Source: Streptomyces broussonetiae
GTDB taxonomy: Bacteria; Actinomycetota; Actinomycetes; Streptomycetales; Streptomycetaceae
NCBI RefSeq assembly: GCF_009796285.1
Contig: NZ_CP047020.1
Location: 5,208,001-5,272,000, forward strand
Reading direction: 5' to 3'
DNA: 64,000 nt
The translations under genes and the position numbers were made by a program. This document shows positions 1 through 8,549 of this stretch, piece after piece. A model generated the notes under the pieces. The model saw only the letters and a program-made list of their open reading frames with translations, was not told the DNA's origin and did not search any database. Positions within the stretch are counted from its first letter, which is position 1. Each line of letters begins with the position of its first letter.

Positions 1-36
1 GTTTCGACATGTACGACTTCCTGTTCCGTGTGCGCT

Positions 37-846
37 TCAGGCGGTGCGGCCGACCAGCAGGTCGGCCAGCTTGTTCAGGCGGCGGACCGTGCGGTCCTCC
101 GTGGCGGCCGGGGCCGGGTCGACGCGCTCGTCGCGGTCGTAGTAGGCGCCGTTGACGATCTCGACGGCCGGGTCGCACAGCCGGACCACGTGCGCGGCGC
201 CCTCGGCGGGGGAGCCGCCCTCGTGGGCGTAGAGCGGCAGCAGCGCGGTGTCGCACACGCCCGGGTGGACGGAGACGGCGGTGACGCGCGGGTCGGCCGC
301 GAAGACCGTGAGGGCGAGCTGCGACTGGGCGTAGGCGGCGAGGCGCGAGTAGCGGCGGGCGCGGTTGGGGTCGGCCCAGCTGATGGACGCCGTGCGGTGC
401 AGCGAGGAGGACACGTTCACCACACGACCGCCCGGGTCGCTGGTCAGCGCCGGCTCGAGCAGGCAGGTCAGCAGGTAGTGGGCGAGGAAGTTGACCTGGA
501 AGGCGATCTCGTTGCCGTCGGCGGTGACGGTGTGCCGCTCGGGGGCGGCCATGCCCGCGTTGTTGACGAGGACGTCCAGGTGCGGGTGCTCGCTGACGAT
601 CGTGCGGGCGAGGGTCTCGACCTCCTCGAGGTGGGTGAAGTCCGCGCCGTAAGGCCGCAGGAGCGAGGCCGGGACGCCCGCCGTGGCGATGAGGCGGTCG
701 GCCGTCGCCTGCGCCTGAGCCGTCGTACGGCCGTGCAGCAGCACGGTGGCGCCGCGTTCGGCGAGCCGGCGTGCCGTTTCGCAGCCGATGCCGGAGGTGG
801 CTCCGGTGACAAGGACAGTGCGGGACGAAAGGGTGGAGTCGGTCAT
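37..846 (-). CDS. SDR-family oxidoreductase with altered catalytic motif
   Basis: Short-chain dehydrogenase/reductase of 269 aa, read from the ATG at 846 (an in-frame upstream ATG at 870 is possible). The Rossmann glycine motif TGATSGIG lies at residues 14-21, NNAG at about 95-98, and the catalytic serine region VSSS at about 145-148. The family active site is YxxxK; here the segment reads YAQSQ, so the general-base lysine is Gln176, encoded by CAG. The cofactor fold is intact, but classical SDR catalysis should be weakened or lost. Substrate cannot be told from sequence. A row of CGTCAA/CGTCAG half-sites in the orientation of this gene lies 290-330 bp upstream (1137-1174). Confidence 0.85.
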   Translation of the reverse strand: MTDSTLSSRTVLVTGATSGIGCETARRLAERGATVLLHGRTTAQAQATADRLIATAGVPASLLRPYGADFTHLEEVETLARTIVSEHPHLDVLVNNAGMAAPERHTVTADGNEIAFQVNFLAHYLLTCLLEPALTSDPGGRVVNVSSSLHRTASISWADPNRARRYSRLAAYAQSQLALTVFAADPRVTAVSVHPGVCDTALLPLYAHEGGSPAEGAAHVVRLCDPAVEIVNGAYYDRDERVDPAPAATEDRTVRRLNKLADLLVGRTA

Positions 847-1136
847 GATCCCATCCAGGGTTGCGGGCACGCGGGCGCCGCCCGGCCAGGGGCGGTGGGC
901 GTGCTGGGGTGAAGGGGAGTCGGCGAGGGGCGCCGGAGCCGATCACGGCGCCCCTCGGGTCACGGAAAACGGCGTCGGCGGGACGGGCGTCGGCGGACGC
1001 GGCCGTTTCCGTTCAGCGCGGCGTACGACGCGGCGGCCGAACGGGACTCGGCGGCCGGTCGAAGAGGAGCCAGGCGCTGTTCACGTCCTCCATGGAAGCC
1101 GTGCCGCATGGCCCCGGCAAGCTGGAAACGCCTTCT

Positions 1137-1174
1137 CTGACGGGGCCCTGACGTGCGCATACGCCTCCTTGACG
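1137..1174 (-). promoter_or_regulatory. Partial KdpE-like half-site array (minus orientation)
   Basis: On the minus strand CGTCAA (1169-1174) is followed after 21 bp by CGTCAG (1148-1153) and after 11 bp by CGTCAG (1137-1142). This is three of the four positions of the 11-21-11 array found at other promoters in this window. The fourth position is disturbed by the adjoining 9-bp tandem repeat. It points toward the SDR gene, though about 290 bp from its start. Confidence 0.4.
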
Positions 1175-1219
1175 GCCTTGACGGCCTTGACGGCCTTGAC
1201 GGCCTTGACGGCCTTGACG
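1169..1219. repeat. Six tandem copies of a 9-bp unit containing CGTCAA
   Basis: TTGACG recurs at 1169, 1178, 1187, 1196, 1205 and 1214 within the unit TTGACGGCC (minus strand CGTCAAGGC). The unit contains the half-site seen in the nearby arrays but at 9-bp rather than 11-bp period. It lies between the kdpB relic and the partial array, so it may be a slippage product of a former operator. Confidence 0.9.
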
Positions 1220-1235
1220 GGCCTCGCAGGGCCGG

Positions 1236-1357
1236 CGCGCCCCGGGTGATGAGGAGTTGCTTGCCGATCTCGACGATCTCGACGATCTCGATCAGCTTGG
1301 TCGGGTTGAGTCGAGGTCGACCATGTCGCCGACCTCCTTGGCGGCCGGCGTACCGCA
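1236..1357 (-). pseudogene. Decayed fragment of a kdpB gene
   Basis: Read on the minus strand this 120-bp stretch aligns with intact kdpB at about 15495-15603, the part that encodes the segment from GTSAAKEAG to LLITRGA. By hand I count about ten substitutions, a 1-bp deletion in the Asp-Ser-Asn codons that breaks the frame, and a 9-bp duplication repeating EIV. Both sides are unrelated to kdpB. Several changes are at third codon positions, suggesting a divergent former paralogue rather than a recent copy. It cannot encode a functional product. Confidence 0.85.
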
Positions 1358-1405
1358 CGGGTGCCTGCCTCTCGGACGCGCACCGGGCCCCGCCTGCGCG
1401 CCGCC

Positions 1406-1423
1406 GTGGAGTGCGCATTCCAC
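1406..1423. promoter_or_regulatory. Near-perfect 18-bp palindrome
   Basis: GTGGAGTGCGCATTCCAC is a palindrome with one mismatched pair. It sits in the gene-free 847-1685 interval, between the kdpB relic and the half-site array of the next gene. It could be an operator; no known regulator was recognised. Confidence 0.3.
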
Positions 1424-1550
1424 AGCCGCCGAGCCGCTGACGCCGGCGGCACCGGGGCGGCGGCCGACAGTGAGTCCAGTCCTGTGAACGGCCGCGCCCG
1501 GCCCGCTCGGCGGGTCATTTGCGCCACTCATACGGCTTCGCCCGCCGGGC

Positions 1551-1599
1551 CGTCAACGAGCCGTCAAACCTGGCTGAAGAACCGTCAGGGCGGCGTCAA
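1551..1599 (+). promoter_or_regulatory. KdpE-like four-half-site array
   Basis: CGTCAA at 1551, CGTCAA at 1562, CGTCAG at 1583 and CGTCAA at 1594, giving spacing 11-21-11. The last half-site ends 87 bp before the start of the membrane-protein gene at 1686. The same geometry precedes kdpF and three other genes here. Direct repeats with 11-bp pitch are typical of OmpR/PhoB-type regulators; assignment to KdpE is inference. Confidence 0.65.
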
Positions 1600-1685
1600 C
1601 GGAGGCCGTCGGTGGCCGGATCCGGTCGCAGACTGATCACCAACGGGGGACGGGCGACCGTCCGTGGCGTGACGTTGGAGGGACC

Positions 1686-3272
1686 GTGACCATCACGGCC
1701 GGGTCAGCGCAGAGTCCTCGCACCGAAGAAGGGGCCGAGGAGAGCACACCGCCACGGAGAGCGGCGGTCGCCCCGTCCGGGCGCAGCCCCGGACCGCGGC
1801 AGCGAGGGGGTTCGCGGACGGCCGGACCGGGTCCGGGGCTGCGCCCTTGGCGACGGACCGGGGCCGCGCGGGCCGCTCTGCGCCGCCGTTACTGGGCTGT
1901 CGTGCCCGCGCGGCTGCGTCTTCTGCGCGCGGCCACGGTCCTGCTCGCCACCGCCCTCGCCGGGCTGCTGCTGGTCGCGGGGATCGCCGCGCTCGGCACC
2001 TGGAGCAGCGTCGCCGACCGGGACGCGCCCCGCACCACCAGCGCCGCCGACCTGAACCTGGCGCTGAACGACATGGACGCCCAGGCCGCCAACATCCTGT
2101 TGTCCAACGGCGACGCGGGACAGGGGCGGCTGGCCACGCCGTACACCAAGGCCGTCGGCTTCTACGGCGACGCCCGGCGCGAGATCGGGCACGATCTGCG
2201 CACCCTCGCCGTCGCCGCACAGGGCAGCCGGGCCGACGAGAGGACGGTGGAGTCGCTGACCGACGACTTCGCCGAGTACCAGGAGCTGGTCGGCCGGGCC
2301 CTGGAGAACGACGGCCACCGCGGCGGCAGACCGGCCGCCCTCGCCGACTACCGCCGCGCCACCGACCTCCTGCGCGGTCAACTCCTGCCCGCGGCAAGCA
2401 CGTTGGTGTCCTCGAACGACGCGGCCTTCGAAGCCGAGTACACCTCCGCCCGCGCCGCCCTCTCCGCCCAGCTCGTCGCCGTCCTCGCCCTCGGTGCGCT
2501 GCTGCTCGCGGTGCTCGGCGTCCTGCAGTGGTACCTCGCCCGCCGCTTCCGGCGCGTCCTGAACCCCGGCGCGCTGGCCGCCACCGCCTGCACCCTGCTC
2601 GCGGTGGTCCTCGGCACCCAACTGCTGTCCGCATCGTCCGCGCACCTGCGGGTGGCCCGGCACGACGCCTTCGACTCCGTCGTCGCCCTCTCCCGCGCCC
2701 GTGCCCTCGCCTACGACGCCAACGCCGACGAGAGCCGCTACCTGCTCGACCCGCAGCGCCGCACCCGGTACCAGGACGCGTTCCTCGCCAAGTCGCAGGC
2801 TCTGTACGGCCTGAAGGGCGCCACCCTGTCGACGTACGACGCGGAGCTGGCCGCCACCTGGCAGGCGTACCGGGCCGACCACCACGACCTGCGCTTCACC
2901 GGCGAGTTCCGGCGCGAGCTGGACAACATCACCTTCCCCGGCGAGCGGGCCGCGGCGGAACGGACCGTCGACGCGTACGCCGTCTACCAGCGCGACGACC
3001 GCAAGATCCGCGCCCTGCTGGCGGCCGGCAGGGAGAGCGAGGCGGCCGAGTTCTGCATGGGCTGGGAGCCGGGCACGTCCAACGCCCGCTTCGAGGCGTG
3101 GATGGTCGCGCTGGACAAGGTGACGGGCATCAACCGCGCCCACTTCGACTCGTCGGTGGACGAGGGGCGCGCGGCGGTCGACGGTCTGCTGCCGTGGGCG
3201 GGCGGGCTGCTGGCGGCGGCCGTCCTGCTGACCGTGCTGGGCCTGCGGCCGAGGCTGGCGGAGTTCCGCTGA
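1686..3272 (+). CDS. Four-TM membrane protein with two extracytoplasmic helical domains
   Basis: 528-aa protein starting at GTG 1686. A proline/arginine-rich cytoplasmic N-terminus of about 80 residues is followed by TM helices near 82-104, 260-282, 294-316 and 500-520. These enclose two extracytoplasmic segments of about 150-180 residues that look alpha-helical, like the four-helix sensor modules of chemoreceptors and kinases. No HAMP, kinase, GGDEF or methyl-accepting domain follows, so it is not a complete receptor. It might be a sensor partner or an envelope protein. The 11-21-11 array upstream places it with the K+ genes. Function unknown. Confidence 0.8.
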   Translation: MTITAGSAQSPRTEEGAEESTPPRRAAVAPSGRSPGPRQRGGSRTAGPGPGLRPWRRTGAARAALRRRYWAVVPARLRLLRAATVLLATALAGLLLVAGIAALGTWSSVADRDAPRTTSAADLNLALNDMDAQAANILLSNGDAGQGRLATPYTKAVGFYGDARREIGHDLRTLAVAAQGSRADERTVESLTDDFAEYQELVGRALENDGHRGGRPAALADYRRATDLLRGQLLPAASTLVSSNDAAFEAEYTSARAALSAQLVAVLALGALLLAVLGVLQWYLARRFRRVLNPGALAATACTLLAVVLGTQLLSASSAHLRVARHDAFDSVVALSRARALAYDANADESRYLLDPQRRTRYQDAFLAKSQALYGLKGATLSTYDAELAATWQAYRADHHDLRFTGEFRRELDNITFPGERAAAERTVDAYAVYQRDDRKIRALLAAGRESEAAEFCMGWEPGTSNARFEAWMVALDKVTGINRAHFDSSVDEGRAAVDGLLPWAGGLLAAAVLLTVLGLRPRLAEFR

Positions 3273-3381
3273 GCGCTCCGCGGGAAGGGCGGTGGTGTGC
3301 CGCCGGTCGGCTGCGGCGCCGTTGTGGCCGGTCGCGCCGTTCCCCGCGCCCCCGCGGGGCGCGGCTGGACGGCAGCGGACT

Positions 3382-4959
3382 TCAGACGTCCGTCAGCCGC
3401 GCCTCCTCCAGATCCAGCGACCGCTGCAGCCGCCGCCGCGTGGTGTCACTGATCCGGTGCTCGTCGTACAGCCGCTGCAGTTCCGTCGTCTCCACCGCTA
3501 TCAGGTCCCGCCGCAGCTGCCGGTAGACGAGGTCGGCCGACTCGGTGGCCGTACCGTCCGCTCCGTCGCTCTCGGCGAGCCGGTCCCGGGCGTCCTCCAG
3601 GCGCGCGGCGAGGCCCCGGCGGAGCCGGTCCAGGACGACGTCGGACACGACCTCCAGCTCGGCCAGCTCCTCGAGCCGGGCGAGGCCCGCGTGGGCCAGG
3701 TGGGAGCGGGCCTGAGCCTCCTCGCGGGCGGTGTGGGCGGGCTCCAGGGCGATGCCCGAGGCGTGCACGACCGGGGCCAGGGTGAAACCCTGCACGACGA
3801 GTGTGACGACCACGACCGAGGTGGTCAGGACCAGCACCAGCGGCCGGCCCTCGAGCGGCGTGCCGTCCTTCATGACCTCGGGGATGGACAGCGCGGCGGC
3901 CAGCGGCATCACACCCCGGGTGCCGGCCCAGGTCAGCACCACCGGGATCCGCCAGTTCAGCCGGCTGATGCCGCCCTTGCGCTGCACGACCGCCGACAGC
4001 GGCGCGAGCCACAGCAGCCGTACGGCGATCAGCGTGGCGGCGACGGCGAGGGCGTACAGCGGCCAGGCCCGGTCGCCGTGCGCCAGTGCCCGCACCTGCG
4101 CCGGCAGGGCCAGCCCTATCAGGCTGAACACCACGCTCTCCAGCAGGAACACCACGGTGCCGTAGACGGCGTGCAGCTGAAGTCGTATGCGGGCGTTGGT
4201 GAGGCGGTCGCCCCGGCCGCCGAGCACCACCCCGGCGACCACGCACGAGGTCACGCCGGAGGTGTGCGCGACCTCCGCCAGGAGGTAGGCGGCATACGGG
4301 GTGACCAGCGCGATCACCGTCTCCAGCACCGGGTCCTCGGTGCGCCGCCGGATCAGGGTGATCACCCCTGCGACCGCCGCTCCGATCACCGTGCCACCGC
4401 CGGCGAGCAGGAAGAACTGGCCGCCGGCCGGGCCCCAGCCGGCGGCGGCCGACGCCACGGCGATACCCGCCGCCACCCGGACCAGCACCAGCGAGGTCGC
4501 GTCGTTGAACAGGCTCTCCGCCTGCACCAGGACCTGTACCCGGGGCGGCAGGGCGAGCCGGCGGCCGAGCGCGGTGACCGCCACCGGGTCGGTGCTGGCC
4601 AGCACCGCGCCCAGTACGAACGCCATCTGCCACGGCAGCGGGGTCACGAACACCGCCACCGCTCCGACGGCCGCCGCCGAGGCGAGCACCAGACCAATCG
4701 CGAGGATGCCGACCGGTTTCCAGACCGCGCGCAGCTCCCGCCAGGGCATGTCCTCGGCGCTCGCGTACAGCAGCGGAGGCAGCACGACGAGGCCGATGAT
4801 CTGGGGACTGATCGCGATCTGGGGGGTGCCCGGCAGGAGAGCCACCGTGAGACCGGCGACCACCAGCAGCGACGGCGCGGGGATCCGCCAGCGGCGCGCG
4901 AAGGTGGCGACGACCGTGGCGAGAACCACCAGGGCAAGAACCGTACCTACGCTGCGCAT
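3382..4959 (-). CDS. CPA1-family Na+/H+ (or K+/H+) antiporter
   Basis: 525 aa with about 12 hydrophobic helices, followed by a charged, probably coiled cytoplasmic tail of about 130 residues. CPA1 landmarks are ESLFNDATSLV (ion-binding ND pair region) and TRGVMPLAAALSIP. It exchanges cytoplasmic Na+ or K+ for external H+ across the cell membrane. The start is ATG 4959, preceded by a GGGGGA ribosome-binding region. The leader contains a 24-bp element identical to the one before nhaA. It ends close to the 1686 gene, which converges on it. The transported ion cannot be decided from sequence. Confidence 0.9.
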   Translation of the reverse strand: MRSVGTVLALVVLATVVATFARRWRIPAPSLLVVAGLTVALLPGTPQIAISPQIIGLVVLPPLLYASAEDMPWRELRAVWKPVGILAIGLVLASAAAVGAVAVFVTPLPWQMAFVLGAVLASTDPVAVTALGRRLALPPRVQVLVQAESLFNDATSLVLVRVAAGIAVASAAAGWGPAGGQFFLLAGGGTVIGAAVAGVITLIRRRTEDPVLETVIALVTPYAAYLLAEVAHTSGVTSCVVAGVVLGGRGDRLTNARIRLQLHAVYGTVVFLLESVVFSLIGLALPAQVRALAHGDRAWPLYALAVAATLIAVRLLWLAPLSAVVQRKGGISRLNWRIPVVLTWAGTRGVMPLAAALSIPEVMKDGTPLEGRPLVLVLTTSVVVVTLVVQGFTLAPVVHASGIALEPAHTAREEAQARSHLAHAGLARLEELAELEVVSDVVLDRLRRGLAARLEDARDRLAESDGADGTATESADLVYRQLRRDLIAVETTELQRLYDEHRISDTTRRRLQRSLDLEEARLTDV

Positions 4960-4998
4960 GCCGTCCCCCTGGGATTGCGGAAGCCACCCCGGCCCCCG

Positions 4999-5022
4999 GC
5001 CGACCAGACTTCCCGGCACACC
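4999..5022 (-). promoter_or_regulatory. Conserved antiporter leader element, putative cation riboswitch core
   Basis: In mRNA sense the core is GCCGGGAAGTCTGGTCGGC preceded by GGTGT; all 24 bp are identical at 47481-47504 before nhaA. The element ends 39 nt before the start codon here and 37 nt before it at nhaA. GCCG/CGGC can pair as a short stem closing an 11-nt loop. From memory it resembles the nhaA-I motif, reported as a Li+/Na+-responsive riboswitch class. A covariance-model scan was not possible. Confidence 0.65.
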
Positions 5023-5048
5023 TGCCCTCACCCTATAGGGCCCGGCCC

Positions 5049-5097
5049 CATCAAGACAGTGTCAAGGTCCACGGGGCCACCGCCAAGGAAGCGCTAA
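5049..5097 (+). promoter_or_regulatory. KdpE-like four-half-site array before kdpD1
   Basis: CATCAA at 5049, TGTCAA at 5060, CGCCAA at 5081 and CGCTAA at 5092, with spacing 11-21-11. The half-sites are degenerate but the geometry is exact. The last one ends 97 bp before the kinase start at 5194, suggesting control of the orphan kinase by the system it resembles. Confidence 0.55.
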
Positions 5098-5193
5098 CAA
5101 GCGAGCGGCCCGCCCCGCGACACGGCTTCCTTGGAGGAAGAACCCACGGAGCAGTCGGATCAGTGAATCAGTGAGCGGAGCGCGTCGGCGGCG

Positions 5194-7716
5194 ATGAGTG
5201 ACGTACGGCCCGGACGACTGAAGGTCTACCTCGGGGCGGCCCCGGGGGTCGGCAAGACCTACCGGATGCTCGACGAGGGGCGACGCCGTGCCGCGCGCGG
5301 GGCGGACGTGGTGATCGGATTCGCGGAGTGCCACGGCCGGGCGCACACCGAGGAGATGCTCGAGGGACTGGAGAGCGTGGCCCGGGCGTCCTGCTCCTAC
5401 CGGGGCGGACAGTTCGAGGAGATGGACCTGGCCGCGGTCCTCGACCGGCGCCCGCAGGTGGCGATCGTGGACGAGTTCGCGCACAGCAACATCCCCGGCG
5501 ACGGCCGCAACCCCAAGCGCTGGCAGGACATAGAGACCCTGCTCGACGCCGGTATCGACGTCATCACCGCGCTGAACGTCCAGCACCTGGAGTCCCTCAA
5601 CGACGTGGTCGAGAAGATCACCGGGGTGCCGCAGCACGAGACCGTGCCGGACGAGGTCGTCCGCAGGGCCTCGCAGATCGAGCTGGTGGACATCCCCCCG
5701 GAGGGGCTGCGCCGCCGGATGGCGCACGGCAACATCTACACCCCCGAGAAGATCGACGCGGCCCTCGCCAACTACTTCCGGCCCGGGAACCTGACCGCCC
5801 TGCGCCAGCTGGCGCTGCTGTGGGTGGCCGACCGGGTCGACGAGGCCCTGCAGGCGTACCGCTCGGAACACGGCATAGGCGGGGTGTGGGAGACCCGGGA
5901 GCGCGTCGTCGTCGCACTGACCGGCGGGCCGGAGGGCGACACGCTCGTACGGCGGGCCGCGCGGATCGCGGACCGGTCGGCCGGCGGGGATCTGCTCGCC
6001 GTGCACGTGGCCCGCAGCGACGGGCTCGCGGCCGGGGTCTCGCACGCCTCCCTCGCCCGGCAGCGCCGGCTCGTGGAGGACCTCGGCGGCAGCTACCACT
6101 CGGTCGTCGGCGACGACGTGGCCACCGCGCTGGTGGAGTTCGCCCGCGCCGAGAACGCCACCCAGCTGGTGCTCGGCACCAGCAGGCGTGGGCGGCTATC
6201 GCGGTTCCTGACCGGGCCCGGCACCGGCGAGACGGTCACCGAGCTGTCCGGGGACATCGACGTCCACCGGGTCACTCACGAGCGGGCCGGCCGCGGCACC
6301 CTGCTGCCCTCGCGCCGCCGCACGCTGTCGACGGCCCGGCTGATCGCGGGCCCGGTGGCCGGACTGGTGCTGCCCGTTCTCCTCACCGCCGTTCTCGCCC
6401 AGCTGCGGGGCACGCTCAACCTGACCAGCGAGGCCCTGCTGTTCCTGCTCGCCGTGGTCGGCGTGGCCTGCATAGGCGGCGTCACCTCGGCGGTGATCGC
6501 CTCGGTGACGGCGTCCTTGCTGCTCAACTACTGGTTCATCCCGCCCATAGGCGCCTTCACCCTGGACGATCCGAACGCCCTGGTGGCCCTGATGGTGTTC
6601 GCGGTGGTCGCGGCCACCGTGGCCGCCGTGGTGGACCGCTCGCTGCGGCTGTCGCGCCGCTCCGCCCGGGCCACCGCCGAGGCCGAGACCATGTCGTCGC
6701 TGGCCGGCAGCATCGTGCGGGGCGAGGCGACCATCCCGGCTCTGCTGGAGCGCACCCGTGAGACCTTCGGGATGGAGTCGGCGAACCTGGTGGACGAGCC
6801 GCCCGACGCGGCGGGCGGAGTGACGGCCGGGGTGACGGCCGGGGTGACGGCCGTACCCGCCGGCCCGGGCGCCTGGCTCGTGCTGCACGGCCGTACCCTC
6901 TCCTCCTCCGAGCGCCGGGTGCTGGCGGCCTTCGCCGCGCACGCGGGCTCGGCGGTGGAGCGGGCCCGGCTGGCCGAGGCGGCGGCGGAGGTGGAGCCGG
7001 TGAAGGCCGCCGACCGGCTGCGCACGGCCCTGCTGCGGGCCGTCGGCCACGACCTGCGCACCCCGCTGGCCGCGGGCTGGGCCGCGGTCACCTCGCTGCG
7101 CAGCCGGGACGTCGCCTTCTCGGCGCATGACCGCGAGGAACTCCTCGCCACCGCGGACGAGTCCATGGCCAAGCTCAACCGCCTGGTGGAGAACCTGCTC
7201 GACCTCAGCCGTCTGGAGGCCGGCGCCCTCACCCTCAACCTGCGGGCCACCTCCCTGGAGGAGGTGCTGCCGCAGGCGCTGGCGGACGTGCCGGAGGTCG
7301 AGGTGGCCGACGTGGAGGAGATCCCGGCGGTGCTCGCCGACCCGCCGCTGCTGGAGCGGGTGATCGCCAACCTCGTCGGCAACGCCGCCCGCCACACCCC
7401 GCCCGGCCGCAAGGTACTGGTCACGGCCAGCGCGCTGGCGGGGAGGGTGGAGCTGCGGGTGGTGGACCGGGGGCCGGGCCTGCCCCCCGACGGCCGCGAC
7501 CGTCTCTTCGAGCCCTTCCAGCGCCTCGGCGACACCGACAACACCACCGGCCTCGGCCTGGGCCTCGCCCTCGCCCGGGGCCTGACCGAGGCGATGAGCG
7601 GCACCCTCAGCCCCGAGGACACCCCGGGCGGCGGACTGACGATGGTGGTCTCGCTGCCGTTCGCGGCGTTGGCGGTGGGCGCCGAACCGACCGAGGAGAG
7701 CGTGAACAGAGCGTAG
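5194..7716 (+). CDS. KdpD-type sensor histidine kinase (orphan copy)
   Basis: 840 aa. N-terminal KdpD domain with Walker A GAAPGVGKT (about 14-22) and DEFAHSN, then a UspA-like domain (about 245-365), four closely spaced TM helices of the DUF4118 type (about 385-490), a GAF-like region, HisKA and HATPase. The phospho-acceptor is His619 in GHDLRTP, where most kinases have SHDLRTP. An N-box and GLGLGLA glycine-rich box follow. A threefold 12-bp repeat makes a VTAG run near residue 545. It senses K+/turgor state at the membrane by family analogy. No regulator gene adjoins it; the only KdpE in the window is 9 kb away. Confidence 0.9.
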   Translation: MSDVRPGRLKVYLGAAPGVGKTYRMLDEGRRRAARGADVVIGFAECHGRAHTEEMLEGLESVARASCSYRGGQFEEMDLAAVLDRRPQVAIVDEFAHSNIPGDGRNPKRWQDIETLLDAGIDVITALNVQHLESLNDVVEKITGVPQHETVPDEVVRRASQIELVDIPPEGLRRRMAHGNIYTPEKIDAALANYFRPGNLTALRQLALLWVADRVDEALQAYRSEHGIGGVWETRERVVVALTGGPEGDTLVRRAARIADRSAGGDLLAVHVARSDGLAAGVSHASLARQRRLVEDLGGSYHSVVGDDVATALVEFARAENATQLVLGTSRRGRLSRFLTGPGTGETVTELSGDIDVHRVTHERAGRGTLLPSRRRTLSTARLIAGPVAGLVLPVLLTAVLAQLRGTLNLTSEALLFLLAVVGVACIGGVTSAVIASVTASLLLNYWFIPPIGAFTLDDPNALVALMVFAVVAATVAAVVDRSLRLSRRSARATAEAETMSSLAGSIVRGEATIPALLERTRETFGMESANLVDEPPDAAGGVTAGVTAGVTAVPAGPGAWLVLHGRTLSSSERRVLAAFAAHAGSAVERARLAEAAAEVEPVKAADRLRTALLRAVGHDLRTPLAAGWAAVTSLRSRDVAFSAHDREELLATADESMAKLNRLVENLLDLSRLEAGALTLNLRATSLEEVLPQALADVPEVEVADVEEIPAVLADPPLLERVIANLVGNAARHTPPGRKVLVTASALAGRVELRVVDRGPGLPPDGRDRLFEPFQRLGDTDNTTGLGLGLALARGLTEAMSGTLSPEDTPGGGLTMVVSLPFAALAVGAEPTEESVNRA

Positions 7717-7726
7717 GAGGTGCGTG

Positions 7727-8521
7727 ATGAGCGCTGTGACCGGTACCGGTACGTGGCGGCATCGTCCGACGGTGCCCGCGGCCTGGGCACCGCGGGACCG
7801 GTTCGCCCTGGCGGCGGGCCTGACGGCCCCCTTCCTGGTGTCCCTGGCCCTCGCCCCGTTGCGGACGAGCCTGCCGCACGCCAACGCAGCACTTGTGCTC
7901 GTCGTGGTCGTCGTCGCGGTGTCCGCGCTCGGCAGCCGTACGGCGGGCGTGGTCGCGGCCCTGTCGGCGGCGGCGTGGTTCGACTTCTTCCTGACGCCGC
8001 CGTACGAGACCTTCGACATCACCACGGCGGGGGATGTGACGACGGCGGTGCTGCTGCTGGCGGTGGGCGCGATCGTCTCCCAACTGGCCGCCCGGGCACG
8101 GAAGCTGGAGGTCGTCACGGTCACGGACGAGGCGCATCTGGCCCGCATCCACCGCACGGCCGACCTCGTCAGGTCCGCCGACTCGGCCAACACCGTCGTC
8201 GACCACGTACGCGGCGAGCTGACCGAACTGCTCGGCCTGCGGGCCTGCCGCTTCGAGTACGGCACCCTGCTCGGCCGGCCGGCCCGTCTGGGCGCCGACG
8301 GGGGCGTGAGCGTGGGCAGGCGGACGTGGGACGTGGACACCGCCGGCTGGCCGGAGGGCGAGATCGAACTGCGCACCTACGGCAACGGCCACTACTTGGG
8401 CCGCTTCATGCTCATCCCAGGGCCGGGCCCGGTGCCCCCGCTCCAGGCCCGCCTGGTCGCGGTGACCCTGGCGGACCAGACGGGGGCGGCACTGGACACG
8501 TCCGGGCCGGTGCGCAGGTGA
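7727..8521 (+). CDS. Kinase-less KdpD-like membrane sensor (DUF4118 + GAF-like)
   Basis: 264 aa from ATG 7727, chosen over GTG 7724 because TAGGAGG (7714-7720) is optimally spaced. It starts 10 bp after kdpD1, so the two are probably cotranscribed. Four TM helices (about 25-120) match the DUF4118 membrane module of KdpD, including FDFFLTPPYETF. These are followed by a soluble region of about 130 residues like the KdpD GAF segment. There is no HisKA, ATPase or N-terminal KdpD domain. It might modulate the neighbouring kinase by heterodimerisation; that is inference. Confidence 0.8.
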   Translation: MSAVTGTGTWRHRPTVPAAWAPRDRFALAAGLTAPFLVSLALAPLRTSLPHANAALVLVVVVVAVSALGSRTAGVVAALSAAAWFDFFLTPPYETFDITTAGDVTTAVLLLAVGAIVSQLAARARKLEVVTVTDEAHLARIHRTADLVRSADSANTVVDHVRGELTELLGLRACRFEYGTLLGRPARLGADGGVSVGRRTWDVDTAGWPEGEIELRTYGNGHYLGRFMLIPGPGPVPPLQARLVAVTLADQTGAALDTSGPVRR

Positions 8522-8549
8522 GCGGCGGCGTCCGGGGCGGCGGGGTTCC

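Noticed and set aside
1013..1093. 26-codon minus-strand ORF starting MEDVNSAWLL
   Set aside because: No ribosome-binding site, no recognisable family, and too short in very GC-rich DNA.
1169..1219. CRISPR-like array
   Set aside because: Units are 9 bp, contiguous, without spacers, and no cas genes are present.
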